From Candidatus Poribacteria bacterium (GTDB lineage Bacteria > Poribacteria > WGA-4E > WGA-3G): a stretch of DNA of 40,472 nt. Within the stretch, counting starts at the first letter, position 1; every line of letters starts with the position of its first letter. This document shows positions 31,406 to 40,044 of this stretch, piece after piece. The notes beneath the pieces are model-generated. The model made no database searches. It had not been told where the DNA came from and saw only the letters and a list, made by a program, of their open reading frames with translations. The DNA lies in assembly GCA_003635255.1 (NCBI GenBank), contig PYJC01000109.1, positions 35,876-76,347 on the forward strand, read 5' to 3'. Both the position numbers and the translations under genes were made by a program.

Positions 31406-33856
31406 ATGCGCGACTCAGTGCGAGGTTTCGACAGCGGAAGGTCATCTCGGAAACGGATGAGTTCTTATGGGAATGGTGGGGGACGCCTCCGGAAGCAAGA
31501 CCATGAACCACTATCGACAACGGAAGAGGTGCCTGAACTTCTAAAAGAACAGGCGGAAGCACGACTTGAAACAGGCGAAGAGATCAAGGTATCTGTTTCG
31601 ACAGATCTGCGCTTTGATGGCACCTACGGTAAAGATTGGCTATTGGTCACGAATAAGCGGCTCCTTGCTTTTAATCAGAATGGCGCTATGGGGCACCACA
31701 TGCGCGAAGTGCCTCTTACGTCCGTTGAAGATATCGAAATCCTTGAGATGTATGGGAATAACATTCTCAAGGTGAGTACCGCAGACAACGCGTTTGAGTT
31801 ATCACGTTATTCAAAACGGTTAACCCCGAAGTTCAATCTTGCTGTTTCAGAGTTGGAAGCATTAGTTCCCCAAAAGGAAAGAGATTCGGATGGAAGACCA
31901 CGCGGCAGACGTGGACGCGGGCCTGGTGGCAAGGATAAAGGACGTTGTGAAAAATGTGACCAACCCATTCCAAGTTGGTCGGGTGTGTGTGTTAATTGTG
32001 TCCAGAAACGGAAACTCATTTTTCGGCTTATTAAGTATTCTGCTCCGCTTTTGCACGTCATTATTCCAGCGTTCCTCATAATGATGGTAATTCGGTTTGT
32101 TGATCTCTATCCATCGATACTCAATAGAGATATCATTGATAAGATTCTGACACCGGTCGGGCATGCTGTTACTGCGGGGCTGCCGATTCCTGAAACGGAT
32201 TGGGGACACCTTCAAGGTGCTGTGAACTTCTTAAGTGAATGGTTCGGCAGCATACCGGTAGGCGGGAGTTTTGGGCATCTGATAGGGATTATTCTGCTGA
32301 TGGCGGGTGTTACGGTGTTCAAGATGACAGCCTCAGCCATACGCGGCTATATGATGGCGTGGGTGGGTCAAAATATCACGAGACGGCTCCAAAACGAGAC
32401 GTATGAGCATTTAAACGCACTCTCCATTGATTTCTTTCATGAACGAGATACGGGAAACTTGATGTCGCGGATCACCCACGATGTGTCAAGGCTCCGAGAT
32501 TTCATCGCGAATGGGTTGCAGGATATTGTCGGTGATTCTCTTACGATCGTCTATATCTGCGTGATTATGTTTTCGTTCCATTGGAAACTCGCGCTCTGGA
32601 CGTTGATACCGATTCCGTGTCTTATTTTTTTCACTATCTATTTTGGCAAGAAGATGAGCAAAGTGTACCATGTCTTATGGAAACGGTATGCGAACATTAG
32701 CACGATTCTGGCGAGCACGATTCCAGGGGTACGTGTTGTTAAGGCGTTTGCCCGAGAACGCTATGAGATAAACCGTTTTAGCGATTTGACATATCAAGTC
32801 TTTAGTGGCGAGATGAACGCCGCGAAACTTGGCACGCTTTACCGTCCGATTATGGAGTTTATCACCTTTTCCGGTTCCATCTTGATTTGGCTTGTCGGTG
32901 GCTGGCAGATTTTCCAAGGCGATATAAGCCTTGGAACTCTGGTCATGTTTCAATCCTTGATGATGCGATTTTTTAGACCTGTGTATACGCTCTGTCAGAT
33001 GAACGAGCGATTCATTCGAGCAGGTACCTCCGCCGAGCGTGTGTTTGAAGTTATGGACACCCCGCCGAGTGTCGCTGATAAAGCGGATGCGGTGGCACTT
33101 GGAAACATTCGCGGTGCTGTGGAATTTAGGGATGTCTATTTCTCCTATGATAACGAAAAAAATGCGCTCAATGGTGTCAGTTTTCAAGTGCAACCCGGTG
33201 AGATGATAGGGTTGGTTGGACACAGCGGGGCAGGGAAAAGCACGCTCATCAACCTAATCACCCGCTTCTATGATCCAAACGATGGCGCGATAATGATTGA
33301 CGGTCACGACAGCCGCGACATTCAGGTGAAGGCACTGCGTCAGCAGGTGGGTGTCGTGTTACAGGATCCGTTCCTGTTCCAAGGCACGATCGCTGAGAAT
33401 ATCGGTTACTCAAAACCCGGGGCATCTCGGAGGGAAATTATTGCGGCTGCGAGGGCGGCAAATGCACACGATTTTATTATCAAGTTCCCTGATGGTTATG
33501 ACACGATGGTAGGTGAAAGAGGCGCGAGAGTTTCTGGTGGCGAGCGGCAGCGTATCTCTATCGCACGCGCAATTTTGAAAAATCCGCGCGTTCTAATCTT
33601 AGATGAAGCCACCTCTTCCGTTGATACAGAAACGGAATCCAAAATCCAAGAGGCATTGGAAAGGCTTGTTCAAGGCAGAACTGTGTTTGCTATAGCGCAC
33701 AGGCTGTCAACTCTTAAATATGCTGACCGTCTTGTCGTGCTGAAAGAGGGAGAGGTAGACGAAATCGGGACGCATGAAGAACTTCTTGCCAAAGCGGGGA
33801 CTTACGCGGGGCTGTGTGAGAAGCAAACCGAATTATCGAAAATTCGTGCATGGTGA
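31406..33856 (+). CDS. ABC exporter (fused TMD-NBD) with PH-like and zinc-ribbon N-terminal extension
   Basis: An 816-residue half-transporter. Residues 1-40 are basic and Gly-rich. Residues about 45-150 look like a bacterial PH-like domain (DWLLVTNKRLLAFNQNG, VPLTSVEDIEIL). A Gly/Arg-rich linker (GRPRGRRGRGPGGKDKG) and a four-cysteine zinc ribbon (CEKCDQP and GVCVNC, about 181-198) follow. The export-type transmembrane domain spans about 210-540. The ATPase has Walker A GHSGAGKST (about 606), Q-loop VVLQDPFLFQGT, signature VSGGERQR (about 709), Walker B LILDEATSS (about 729) and H-loop AIAHRLST (about 762). A DUF1854 gene follows after 28 bases. As I recall, such ABC/DUF1854 pairs occur in cyanophycin gene clusters of other bacteria; no cyanophycin gene is seen here. 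The cargo is unknown. Confidence 0.88.
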   Translation: MRDSVRGFDSGRSSRKRMSSYGNGGGRLRKQDHEPLSTTEEVPELLKEQAEARLETGEEIKVSVSTDLRFDGTYGKDWLLVTNKRLLAFNQNGAMGHHMREVPLTSVEDIEILEMYGNNILKVSTADNAFELSRYSKRLTPKFNLAVSELEALVPQKERDSDGRPRGRRGRGPGGKDKGRCEKCDQPIPSWSGVCVNCVQKRKLIFRLIKYSAPLLHVIIPAFLIMMVIRFVDLYPSILNRDIIDKILTPVGHAVTAGLPIPETDWGHLQGAVNFLSEWFGSIPVGGSFGHLIGIILLMAGVTVFKMTASAIRGYMMAWVGQNITRRLQNETYEHLNALSIDFFHERDTGNLMSRITHDVSRLRDFIANGLQDIVGDSLTIVYICVIMFSFHWKLALWTLIPIPCLIFFTIYFGKKMSKVYHVLWKRYANISTILASTIPGVRVVKAFARERYEINRFSDLTYQVFSGEMNAAKLGTLYRPIMEFITFSGSILIWLVGGWQIFQGDISLGTLVMFQSLMMRFFRPVYTLCQMNERFIRAGTSAERVFEVMDTPPSVADKADAVALGNIRGAVEFRDVYFSYDNEKNALNGVSFQVQPGEMIGLVGHSGAGKSTLINLITRFYDPNDGAIMIDGHDSRDIQVKALRQQVGVVLQDPFLFQGTIAENIGYSKPGASRREIIAAARAANAHDFIIKFPDGYDTMVGERGARVSGGERQRISIARAILKNPRVLILDEATSSVDTETESKIQEALERLVQGRTVFAIAHRLSTLKYADRLVVLKEGEVDEIGTHEELLAKAGTYAGLCEKQTELSKIRAW

Positions 33857-33884
33857 TTTGACCATTGCAGAAGGAGGCGCGTTG

Positions 33885-34394
33885 ATGAAGGAAGCGATTA
33901 AGGTAACTGATGAATTAGAGTTCCTTGATGCGAGCCGGGTCAGAATCGAGCGAAACGCATTTGAAGAACTTGTTGTCCAACTTCCGGATGGAACAACGCA
34001 CGCTAAGGTTGAACCGATCTGTGCTTTTCCTGTAAGCGAGACGAACCGATATATTTCCCTCGTAGATGAAGAATCTAATGAACTCGGCATTATTGAGGAT
34101 ATAAAGCAGCTCCCTCGCGCGTCCGGTGAGGTGCTTGTTGAGGAGTTACAAAAACGGTACTTTATGCCGAAGATTACCAAGATTCACGAGTTGGATGGAC
34201 AGTTCGGGATTACGCAGTGGGTGGTTGAAACCTCTCAAGGAGATGTAGAGTTCGGACTGCGTACCCGATACGATATTGTTACGCTTGAAAACGGACGCGT
34301 TCTGATCAAGGATGCCGACGGTAATAGATATGAAATTGAGAACTACCATAAGTTGGACCCGAAAAGCCTCGCGCTGCTCGAAACGCAATTGTAA
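33885..34394 (+). CDS. DUF1854 family protein, partner of the ABC exporter
   Basis: A 169-residue soluble protein matching DUF1854. It has ELVVQLPDGTTHAKVEPICAF, then ISLVDEESNELGIIEDIKQL, VLVEELQKRYFMPKITKIHEL, and WVVETSQGDVEFGLRTRYDI, with RVLIKDADGNRYEIENYHKL near the end. ATG 33885 is set by AAGGAGG (33871-33877) 7 bases upstream; the longer frame that overlaps the ABC gene has no support. It lies 28 bases behind the ABC gene, so the two are almost surely co-transcribed. DUF1854 is regularly found beside this kind of ABC exporter, and an adaptor or regulatory role is my inference. No membrane helix is seen. Confidence 0.85.
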   Translation: MKEAIKVTDELEFLDASRVRIERNAFEELVVQLPDGTTHAKVEPICAFPVSETNRYISLVDEESNELGIIEDIKQLPRASGEVLVEELQKRYFMPKITKIHELDGQFGITQWVVETSQGDVEFGLRTRYDIVTLENGRVLIKDADGNRYEIENYHKLDPKSLALLETQL

Positions 34395-34523
34395 ATTCTT
34401 AAATATTGGGTTTCTACTTAATCCATCGGAATTGTAGCTCGTAATGTAATGGAGAGCGGTATCTACGGAGAGAGACTTTCAGACCTCAAATCCACCAAAC
34501 CGAACCGCAAGGAAATATAGAAA

Positions 34524-35648
34524 ATGGAAAATGTGAAAATTGAACGTATTGAATGGGCACGCTTAACAGGTGAGCGTCCGCGGAAAGCGGGTTGCAATTC
34601 TCGGCTGGGTGAACACGGACTGCATGTCCGTCCGCCTATCGCCCGTCTAACGACGACAGATGGGGTTAGCGGCTTTGGCTTTTCATCGATTTCACGTGAG
34701 AAAGCGGAGGCTATTGTCGGATTTCAGCTCAGCGATGCGTTTGACGCGGAGAGTGGTGTCACCGAAGAATTCAGAATGCTGGAGTATCCACTCTGGGATT
34801 TGGCTGGACAGTTAGTGCAGAAACCGGTGTATGCGATGCTTTCTGGACAGAACGGTGCATTTCGTGCGCCGTGTTACGACACCTCGCTCTACATTGATGA
34901 TCTGCATCTTGATGACAACGCTGAAGCGGCAGCACTCATCGCTTCCGAGGCATTGGAGGGGAAGGCACGCGGACATAACGCCTATAAGATCAAAGTAGGT
35001 CGTGGCGCGATGCACATGCCTCTCGACAAAGGCACACAGCGGGATATTGATGTTATCCGTGCCGTGCGCGAGGCTGTTGGACCTGATGCTACGATTTTGA
35101 TAGATGCAAACAACGGTTATAATCTTAACCTTACCAAGCAGGTATTAGGTGGGGCTGCCGATGCAAAAGTTTATTGGATGGAAGAGGCGTTCCACGAGGA
35201 TGCCCGCGTTTATAGTCTCTTGAAAGAGTGGCTCAATGCCGAAGGTTTGGAAACCCGTATTGCGGATGGCGAGGGTGGGGCATCACCGCACCTTGTGAAT
35301 TGGGCAAAAGACGGGCTCATCGACATCGTCCAATACGATATTTTTCACCCTGGCTTCTCACGTTGGCTTGAGTTGGGACCTGAGTTAGATGCATCTGGCG
35401 TTGGCACGGCACCGCATCATTATGGCGGTTACTACGGCAATTTCGTCACCTGTCACCTTGCAGCGAAGGTGGAGCGGTTTGAGTTCACCGAGTGGGATCA
35501 TGCGACGACTCCGGGTATAGATGATTCCGGTTATTCCGTATCCAACGGTTATGTAAGTGTGCCACCAAGTCCTGGTTTCGGGTTGAATATAGAGGAAGGC
35601 CCTTACCAAAAAGCGCGTGAAGAGAACGGATTTGATGTTCGCGCGTAG
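34524..35648 (+). CDS. Mandelate racemase/muconate lactonizing enzyme family protein
   Basis: A 374-residue enolase-superfamily enzyme with an N-terminal capping domain and a TIM barrel. The barrel has the KIK motif (K155, K157) as catalytic base, metal ligands near D194 (ILIDANNGYN), E220/E221 (WMEEAF) and D248/E250 (RIADGEGG), D272 in VQYDIFHPGF, and H298 in GTAPHHYGG, as in sugar-acid dehydratases. Likely reactions are dehydration or epimerisation of a sugar acid in the cytoplasm. AAGGAA precedes the ATG. A PhyH-type oxygenase follows after 54 bases and is probably in the same operon. The pectate lyase at 5942 would generate uronates, but a link is only speculation. Confidence 0.85.
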   Translation: MENVKIERIEWARLTGERPRKAGCNSRLGEHGLHVRPPIARLTTTDGVSGFGFSSISREKAEAIVGFQLSDAFDAESGVTEEFRMLEYPLWDLAGQLVQKPVYAMLSGQNGAFRAPCYDTSLYIDDLHLDDNAEAAALIASEALEGKARGHNAYKIKVGRGAMHMPLDKGTQRDIDVIRAVREAVGPDATILIDANNGYNLNLTKQVLGGAADAKVYWMEEAFHEDARVYSLLKEWLNAEGLETRIADGEGGASPHLVNWAKDGLIDIVQYDIFHPGFSRWLELGPELDASGVGTAPHHYGGYYGNFVTCHLAAKVERFEFTEWDHATTPGIDDSGYSVSNGYVSVPPSPGFGLNIEEGPYQKAREENGFDVRA

Positions 35649-35702
35649 TGGTTTGCCTGCAAAGCACAGAGTATTTGAAAGCCATGAGGAGGGCAAAAAA
35701 TT

Positions 35703-36443
35703 ATGGGATATTTATCAGATGCTGATAAAACTTTTTTCAAAGAAAATGGCTATTTAGTCGTTCGCGGCGCGCTGGAACAGGAAGCAATTGATGCCGCACT
35801 TGACAGACTTTGGGAAGAGTTGGAAGAAGATAGGGGCGATCCGGAGTCTTGGATTCGCAAAGGTTATCGTACGGTGCCTGTTGGTAGTGAAGACGTTATC
35901 GCTGGTACAACATACAATAACCGCGTTTTCGCTATGGCGGAAGAACTCGTCGGCAAGGATAAATTGAATTCAAGCGGTGGTGCCGGTCCGCATATCAACT
36001 TTCCGGATCCGGACAGAGAATGGCGCGAACCCGGTGGCGGACATCTTGATGGTTACCATACCCCTACGAACGGTGTGCCGAAAGGGGTTGTCGGTTCGTT
36101 CACGCTCGGTGCAACGGTTTATCTTGACAAAGTTGAAAAACAGGGCGGCGGATTTACCGTCTGGCCCGGGAGCCATCGGATTTGGGCTGAGTATTTCAGG
36201 CACCACGACTTAGATAGTCTTCCCGGTGGGGTTGCTCCGTTTGATTTAGGACCGAGTTATGAATTTACAGGCGAAGGTGGTGATGTCTGTTTCTGGCATC
36301 ATCAGATGAGTCATACGGCTGGTTCAAACTGTGGTCGCAACGTCAGAATCGCACTCATCAGCAGATACCGGCGAAAAGATTTGGATCAAATTAAGTTTGA
36401 AACCCCTGATGATATGTGGAAATATTGGGACGGGATTTCATAA
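35703..36443 (+). CDS. Phytanoyl-CoA dioxygenase (PhyH) family protein
   Basis: A 246-residue Fe(II)/2-oxoglutarate oxygenase-like protein. The N-terminus has FFKENGYLVVRGAL. The metal motif is H114-x-D116 (GGGHLDGYHTP), the distal His is H200 or H204 in FWHHQMSHTAG, and Arg212 or Arg215 (GRNVRIALISRY) would bind 2-oxoglutarate. It is only distantly similar to the PhyH protein at 9880 and shows a different inner sequence, so it probably has another substrate. GAGG (35687-35690) lies upstream of the ATG. It follows the mandelate racemase-like gene, so both may act on one sugar-acid or similar compound. No signal peptide is present. Confidence 0.85.
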   Translation: MGYLSDADKTFFKENGYLVVRGALEQEAIDAALDRLWEELEEDRGDPESWIRKGYRTVPVGSEDVIAGTTYNNRVFAMAEELVGKDKLNSSGGAGPHINFPDPDREWREPGGGHLDGYHTPTNGVPKGVVGSFTLGATVYLDKVEKQGGGFTVWPGSHRIWAEYFRHHDLDSLPGGVAPFDLGPSYEFTGEGGDVCFWHHQMSHTAGSNCGRNVRIALISRYRRKDLDQIKFETPDDMWKYWDGIS

Positions 36444-36453
36444 ATTAGCAAGT

Positions 36454-36545
36454 AGTTTTCAGTTTTCAGTTCGGTTTTTCTGCGAAAAACCTTTCAGTTT
36501 TCAGAAAGAGCGTTCGGGATACCGAAAACCTCTTAACTGATAACT
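36454..36545. repeat. Intergenic TTTTCAGTT repeat with inserted hairpin
   Basis: The segment has AGTTTTCAGTTTTCAGTT (36454-36471) and TTTCAGTTTTCAG further right, with a perfect 8-bp stem GGTTTTTC-TGC-GAAAAACC (36473-36491) between them, and ends AACTGATAACT (36535-36545). The same opening and closing words flank the gap before trpD. It ends 8 bases before the AGGAGAG site of the next gene. Confidence 0.6.
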
Positions 36546-36566
36546 ATTCCCTAGGAGAGTTTGGGA

Positions 36567-37031
36567 ATGGACCTTTATATGAACCCTTCCGAGGTCTCAG
36601 AAATAATAGGTGTGGAAGAGGGAATCATCAACCGCACATTAGAACGGCGAGATGAGGAGATTGAGCCGTATCTGCGTGTCGTGTCTGCTCGGTCTAAAGA
36701 ACCGGGAAGTTCCACAAAGCCGCTAATGCAGTTACGGGTTGATGGGCTCGCGCCGCTGATAAAGAAACTCACCTATAATATCCCAACAGATGACATTATT
36801 GAGAATCTCAGCTGCCAAATTATTGATATTACATACCTACGGGAAACTTGTGATAGATTAAAAGCGGAAAATAAAGCACTTATTGCTGAAAACACGCAGC
36901 TTCGCGAGACTGTTGAATCTTTCCAAGCAGAGAGAGGGGATTGGTCCGCGCAAGTTGATGATTTAACAAATCAGTTAACGGAGGAGCAGTCTAAAGGTTG
37001 GGTAAGTCGCTTGTTGAAACGGAAAGATTGA
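36567..37031 (+). CDS. Hypothetical protein with N-terminal HTH-like segment and coiled coil
   Basis: A 154-residue soluble protein, not recognised. Residues about 5-30 (MNPSEVSEIIGVEEGIINRTLE) could form a helix-turn-helix. A middle part of 60 residues has YLRVVSARSKEPGSS. Residues about 92-145 have clear heptad-like character (LRETCDRLKAENKALIAEN, LRETVESFQAE) and predict a coiled coil, and the protein ends in a basic tail (RLLKRKD). The layout resembles DNA-binding proteins with a dimerising coil, but I do not assign a function. ATG 36567 is set by AGGAGAG (36553-36559). The next gene, a membrane protein, follows after 40 bases. Confidence 0.7.
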   Translation: MDLYMNPSEVSEIIGVEEGIINRTLERRDEEIEPYLRVVSARSKEPGSSTKPLMQLRVDGLAPLIKKLTYNIPTDDIIENLSCQIIDITYLRETCDRLKAENKALIAENTQLRETVESFQAERGDWSAQVDDLTNQLTEEQSKGWVSRLLKRKD

Positions 37032-37071
37032 AAGATAATCGGCGAATAAGACTACAATTCCCGGAAACACT

Positions 37072-37692
37072 ATGACGAAGAAAAAACGAAATCAATTAAT
37101 TGCAATCGGGTTTTTCGGAGTTGGCACTGTTTTTCTCTATATAGAGGGTATCTCACTGCTACCAGCGATTATGACAGAAAATAGTGTTTTGCTTAAGGGC
37201 ATCTCGCTGGTGTTGCTGAGTATTGCTGCGATTCTTGGTGGGATTGCCTTTGAGAACAAACAGCGGATCGTCATTATATCAGGCATCGGTTTGGTGATTG
37301 GACTTGGATTTCTCTATCTACCTATCCCCTCAATTTTGCGGGGTTCAGCATTTCACATTTTGTTTGCTTGTGCGATTGCTTTCGGTATGACGACAACTGC
37401 GAAGCGGATCTCGACGATCGGTTCAGCACTCTTAGCGTGTGTCGGCATCTTTTTCCTTTACCAACCCTTCTTTCCATCACTCAGTAGCACCGCCCTACAT
37501 CTGCTTCTACCCGGAGTCATCATTTTTTCGATTGTCTTTTCACAGAAAACCTTGTGTGAACAGCTTTCTATCGGCTTAATCGCGTTGGGTATGATTGCAC
37601 TCTGCCAACCGTTCCTAATGCTATTTTATCAAACTGGCTTTCAGTTATTGCTTGCGGGCTTAACAGGATTTATCGTCGTAGTGCATCGTTAA
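37072..37692 (+). CDS. Membrane protein built of four internal repeats
   Basis: A 206-residue very hydrophobic protein with about eight membrane segments. A pattern of a glycine-rich helix, a short motif, and another helix appears four times: FLYIEGISLLP (residues 21-31), FLYLPIPSIL (80-89), FLYQPFFPSL (128-137) and LCQPFLMLF (177-185), spaced roughly 50-60 residues. That looks like two rounds of internal duplication. No known family is recognised. It begins with a basic tail (MTKKKRNQ). It follows the coiled-coil gene by 40 bases and precedes the FAD oxidoreductase by 48 bases. Transport or anchoring roles are possible; none is supported. Confidence 0.7.
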   Translation: MTKKKRNQLIAIGFFGVGTVFLYIEGISLLPAIMTENSVLLKGISLVLLSIAAILGGIAFENKQRIVIISGIGLVIGLGFLYLPIPSILRGSAFHILFACAIAFGMTTTAKRISTIGSALLACVGIFFLYQPFFPSLSSTALHLLLPGVIIFSIVFSQKTLCEQLSIGLIALGMIALCQPFLMLFYQTGFQLLLAGLTGFIVVVHR

Positions 37693-37740
37693 AAGAATCC
37701 GTGTAATCATGCTTTTTGAACGGTTTCGCAGAGGAAATCC

Positions 37741-38877
37741 TTGTCAAACAGTTCCCCTAATTCTAAAACGAAAAAAGTTATAATAGTAGGTGCGGGTATT
37801 ATCGGTGCCACGCTCGCTTACCATCTGTCCCAGCGAGATGGTATTGACGTTACGCTTCTGGAGCGCGACCTCCCCGGTGCAGGGGCATCGGGACACTCTT
37901 TCGCCTGGGCAAATGCGTTCGGAAAAGAGCCGCGCGAGTATCATACGCTCAATCGACGTTCGCTTGATATGTGGTATCGGTTGGCGCATCAACTTGATAC
38001 AGATATAGGTATCCACTATGGTGGTGAAATGCGGTGGGAAAACGATCCGGAACGCGCAATGCAGCTCCGTGAGCGTGTGCGCCAAATCCAGACGTGGGGC
38101 TATCCGTGTCGCCTTATCACCCGTGACGAGATGTTGTCACTTGAACCGCACCTACACTCTGGGACTGTGTTGGCTGCGTCTTTCTCCGAAGCGGATGTCC
38201 ACATTGAAACTGATACATTTATTGACGTTTGTCTCCAGCGTGCGCGCGAAGCAGAGACGGTTGTGTATGCGCAAACCAGCGTCACAGGTTTTGTCATTCG
38301 TGGCGGCGATATTGCCGCTGTGAAGACGATCCATGGCGAGTTTTCGTGTGATGTTGCTGTCTTAGCAAGTGGTGTTCAGACGACCGAATTGGCTTCTCTG
38401 GCACGGGTCTATATACCGCAACAGCAGAGTCCGGGCATAGTTATTAAGACGACACCGTGTGCTGAGGTTTTACACAATGTGGCGGTCATTCACGCGCCAT
38501 CAAAGGATGAGAAGCATCAACACCTTCACCTCCGGCAACTATCTGACGGAAGCCTTAGAATTGGGCAAGGGACACAGGAAGGGATCAACCGTGATGATTC
38601 TCAACAGCATGCTGACGCACTTCTTGATCGTGCCAGCGTCTATTTGCCAGCGATAGCGGACGCGAAGGCAATTCCAACGCCTATCGGCTATCGTCCGATG
38701 CCGCTTGATGGGTTTCCAGTACTTGGATTTACTGAATCTGTTCCAAATCTTTATATTGCGCTCATGCACAGTGGTGTGACGTTAGCACCTCTGGTGGGTG
38801 AAATGGCGACGTTAGAGATCGCGGATGGTGTGCAGGTAGAGTGGTTTGGACCCTATCGACCAGGGCGGTTTAGGTAG
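37741..38877 (+). CDS. FAD-dependent oxidoreductase of the D-amino-acid oxidase (DAO) type
   Basis: A 378-residue flavoprotein. The FAD-binding fold begins KVIIVGAGIIGATLAYHLSQ, followed by LLERDLPGAGASGHSFAWAN, and a second part of the site with VAVLASGVQT. The C-terminus has PTPIGYRPMPLDGFPVLGF and HSGVTLAPLVGEMAT, which is typical for glycine/sarcosine/D-amino-acid oxidases. It would oxidise an amine or amino acid in the cytoplasm. The start is TTG 37741, set by GAGGA (37731-37735) 5 bases upstream. Neighbours give no hint of the substrate. Confidence 0.85.
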   Translation: MSNSSPNSKTKKVIIVGAGIIGATLAYHLSQRDGIDVTLLERDLPGAGASGHSFAWANAFGKEPREYHTLNRRSLDMWYRLAHQLDTDIGIHYGGEMRWENDPERAMQLRERVRQIQTWGYPCRLITRDEMLSLEPHLHSGTVLAASFSEADVHIETDTFIDVCLQRAREAETVVYAQTSVTGFVIRGGDIAAVKTIHGEFSCDVAVLASGVQTTELASLARVYIPQQQSPGIVIKTTPCAEVLHNVAVIHAPSKDEKHQHLHLRQLSDGSLRIGQGTQEGINRDDSQQHADALLDRASVYLPAIADAKAIPTPIGYRPMPLDGFPVLGFTESVPNLYIALMHSGVTLAPLVGEMATLEIADGVQVEWFGPYRPGRFR

Positions 38878-39166
38878 GCTGTTGGTTGGAACTCAATCAG
38901 AATACCTAACAATTGGAGATACTTCCAGGCAGAGGACGGACTGAAGGATTGGCGCAGCTTGCAAGGGTTCTCGGTAGACCCTCAAGAATTGTGATGGGTG
39001 CTACGATAAATTAAAAAGAAGAAAATTTCACCTTAACCTATTTTGATATATTTGGTATACTTCTATTAATAAGTTGCAAAGGTGCTCAGTTGCAAGGGGG
39101 TTTACACGACCGCAATGTCATTATTTAGACGAAACTTCTGAGATTAAAATAACAAAGGAGATAAAG
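38878..39166 (+). promoter_or_regulatory. Intergenic region with hairpin and promoter
   Basis: An imperfect stem-loop spans about 38959-38987 (AAGGGT and ACCCT arms) without a T-tract. A plausible promoter has TTAACC (39033-39038), a 17-base spacer and TATACT (39056-39061). It leaves a leader of about 100 bases that contains GTTGCAA twice. AAGGAG (39155-39160) then serves the ATG at 39167. No riboswitch class was recognised in the leader. Confidence 0.5.
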
Positions 39167-39931
39167 ATGTTAGATGCAAGAAAATTTTCATCGATTCAAC
39201 TTTTTACGCGAATTGCTATCTCTGTTTCCATCTTGATTTTTGTATCGGTTCTCCTTAGTTTTGGTGGGGAAATTCTTGATGATTTTGATGATGGCGATAC
39301 AGAAGGCTGGGAGCGCTCTCCACAGAATGAAGATAGCAAGGTCTTTTGGGGTATAGAGAAAGGGAACACTTTCGTCACTTTTGATCCAAAGGGCCTCGTG
39401 TGGAACGAGGCAATCTCTCAGCTCAATTTTACGGCCGAGGGATTAGGCATTGGTGCCCCCGATAAATGGACAGACTATGACGTGGAGGTTGATTTGCGGC
39501 ACAAAGAGATCGCTAACTTTCCAGGTGGTGTCCGTGGGCGCGTTGACCTTGAGACAGGTTCACATTATGTTGTCTGGTTATATCCGGGATCGGCAAAAAT
39601 GAATCTGTTTAGCAATCCAGGCTGGGACATTAATACTGGCCTGCAAAACCACGGTGAAGCTCCTTATAAGCCGGAGGTGGATAAATGGCACACGGTCAAA
39701 TTGAGCTTTTCAGGTAGCACCATCAAGGTCTTCTATGATGGGAAGATGATGATTGAAACAAAGGATGATCAGTACAAAAGCGGAACGGTAGCACTTGGTA
39801 ATCAGGACAAAATTGTGGATTACGATAACGTCCGTATCACAGGTCCCGGTATTCCAAATTTTAATGCGAGTGCTGTCACAGCACAAGATAAATTGACGAT
39901 AACTTGGGGGCAGATAAAATCGTCGTTTTAG
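39167..39931 (+). CDS. Exported concanavalin/LamG-like protein (DUF1080-like)
   Basis: A 254-residue protein with an N-terminal helix (about residues 15-34, IAISVSILIFVSVLLSFGG) acting as signal or anchor. The rest is a beta-sandwich pattern of the concanavalin A-like type: ILDDFDDGDTEGWER near the start, DYDVEVDLRHKEI, HYVVWLYPGSAK, DKWHTVKLSFSGSTIKVFYDG, GTVALGNQDKIVDYDNVRI near the end. Such folds bind or hydrolyse glycans; DUF1080 proteins share this architecture. No catalytic residue can be named. ATG 39167 with AAGGAG 6 bases upstream is preferred over an upstream in-frame ATG at 39074, because the promoter and leader would then lie outside the gene. Confidence 0.75.
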   Translation: MLDARKFSSIQLFTRIAISVSILIFVSVLLSFGGEILDDFDDGDTEGWERSPQNEDSKVFWGIEKGNTFVTFDPKGLVWNEAISQLNFTAEGLGIGAPDKWTDYDVEVDLRHKEIANFPGGVRGRVDLETGSHYVVWLYPGSAKMNLFSNPGWDINTGLQNHGEAPYKPEVDKWHTVKLSFSGSTIKVFYDGKMMIETKDDQYKSGTVALGNQDKIVDYDNVRITGPGIPNFNASAVTAQDKLTITWGQIKSSF

Positions 39932-40044
39932 AGTTTATTTGAAAGGGAAAGGGATTGCCCGACAGAAGGAGGTTTAGATAGACGAGATCTACTAATTAAC
40001 TTGAAAACTTGCATAGGATTTGGAAATTATCTCCGAAGCAGATT

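Noticed and set aside
39062..39166. Possible riboswitch in the leader of the LamG-like gene
   Set aside because: The repeated GTTGCAA and a hairpin upstream caught my eye, but no known riboswitch core could be matched.
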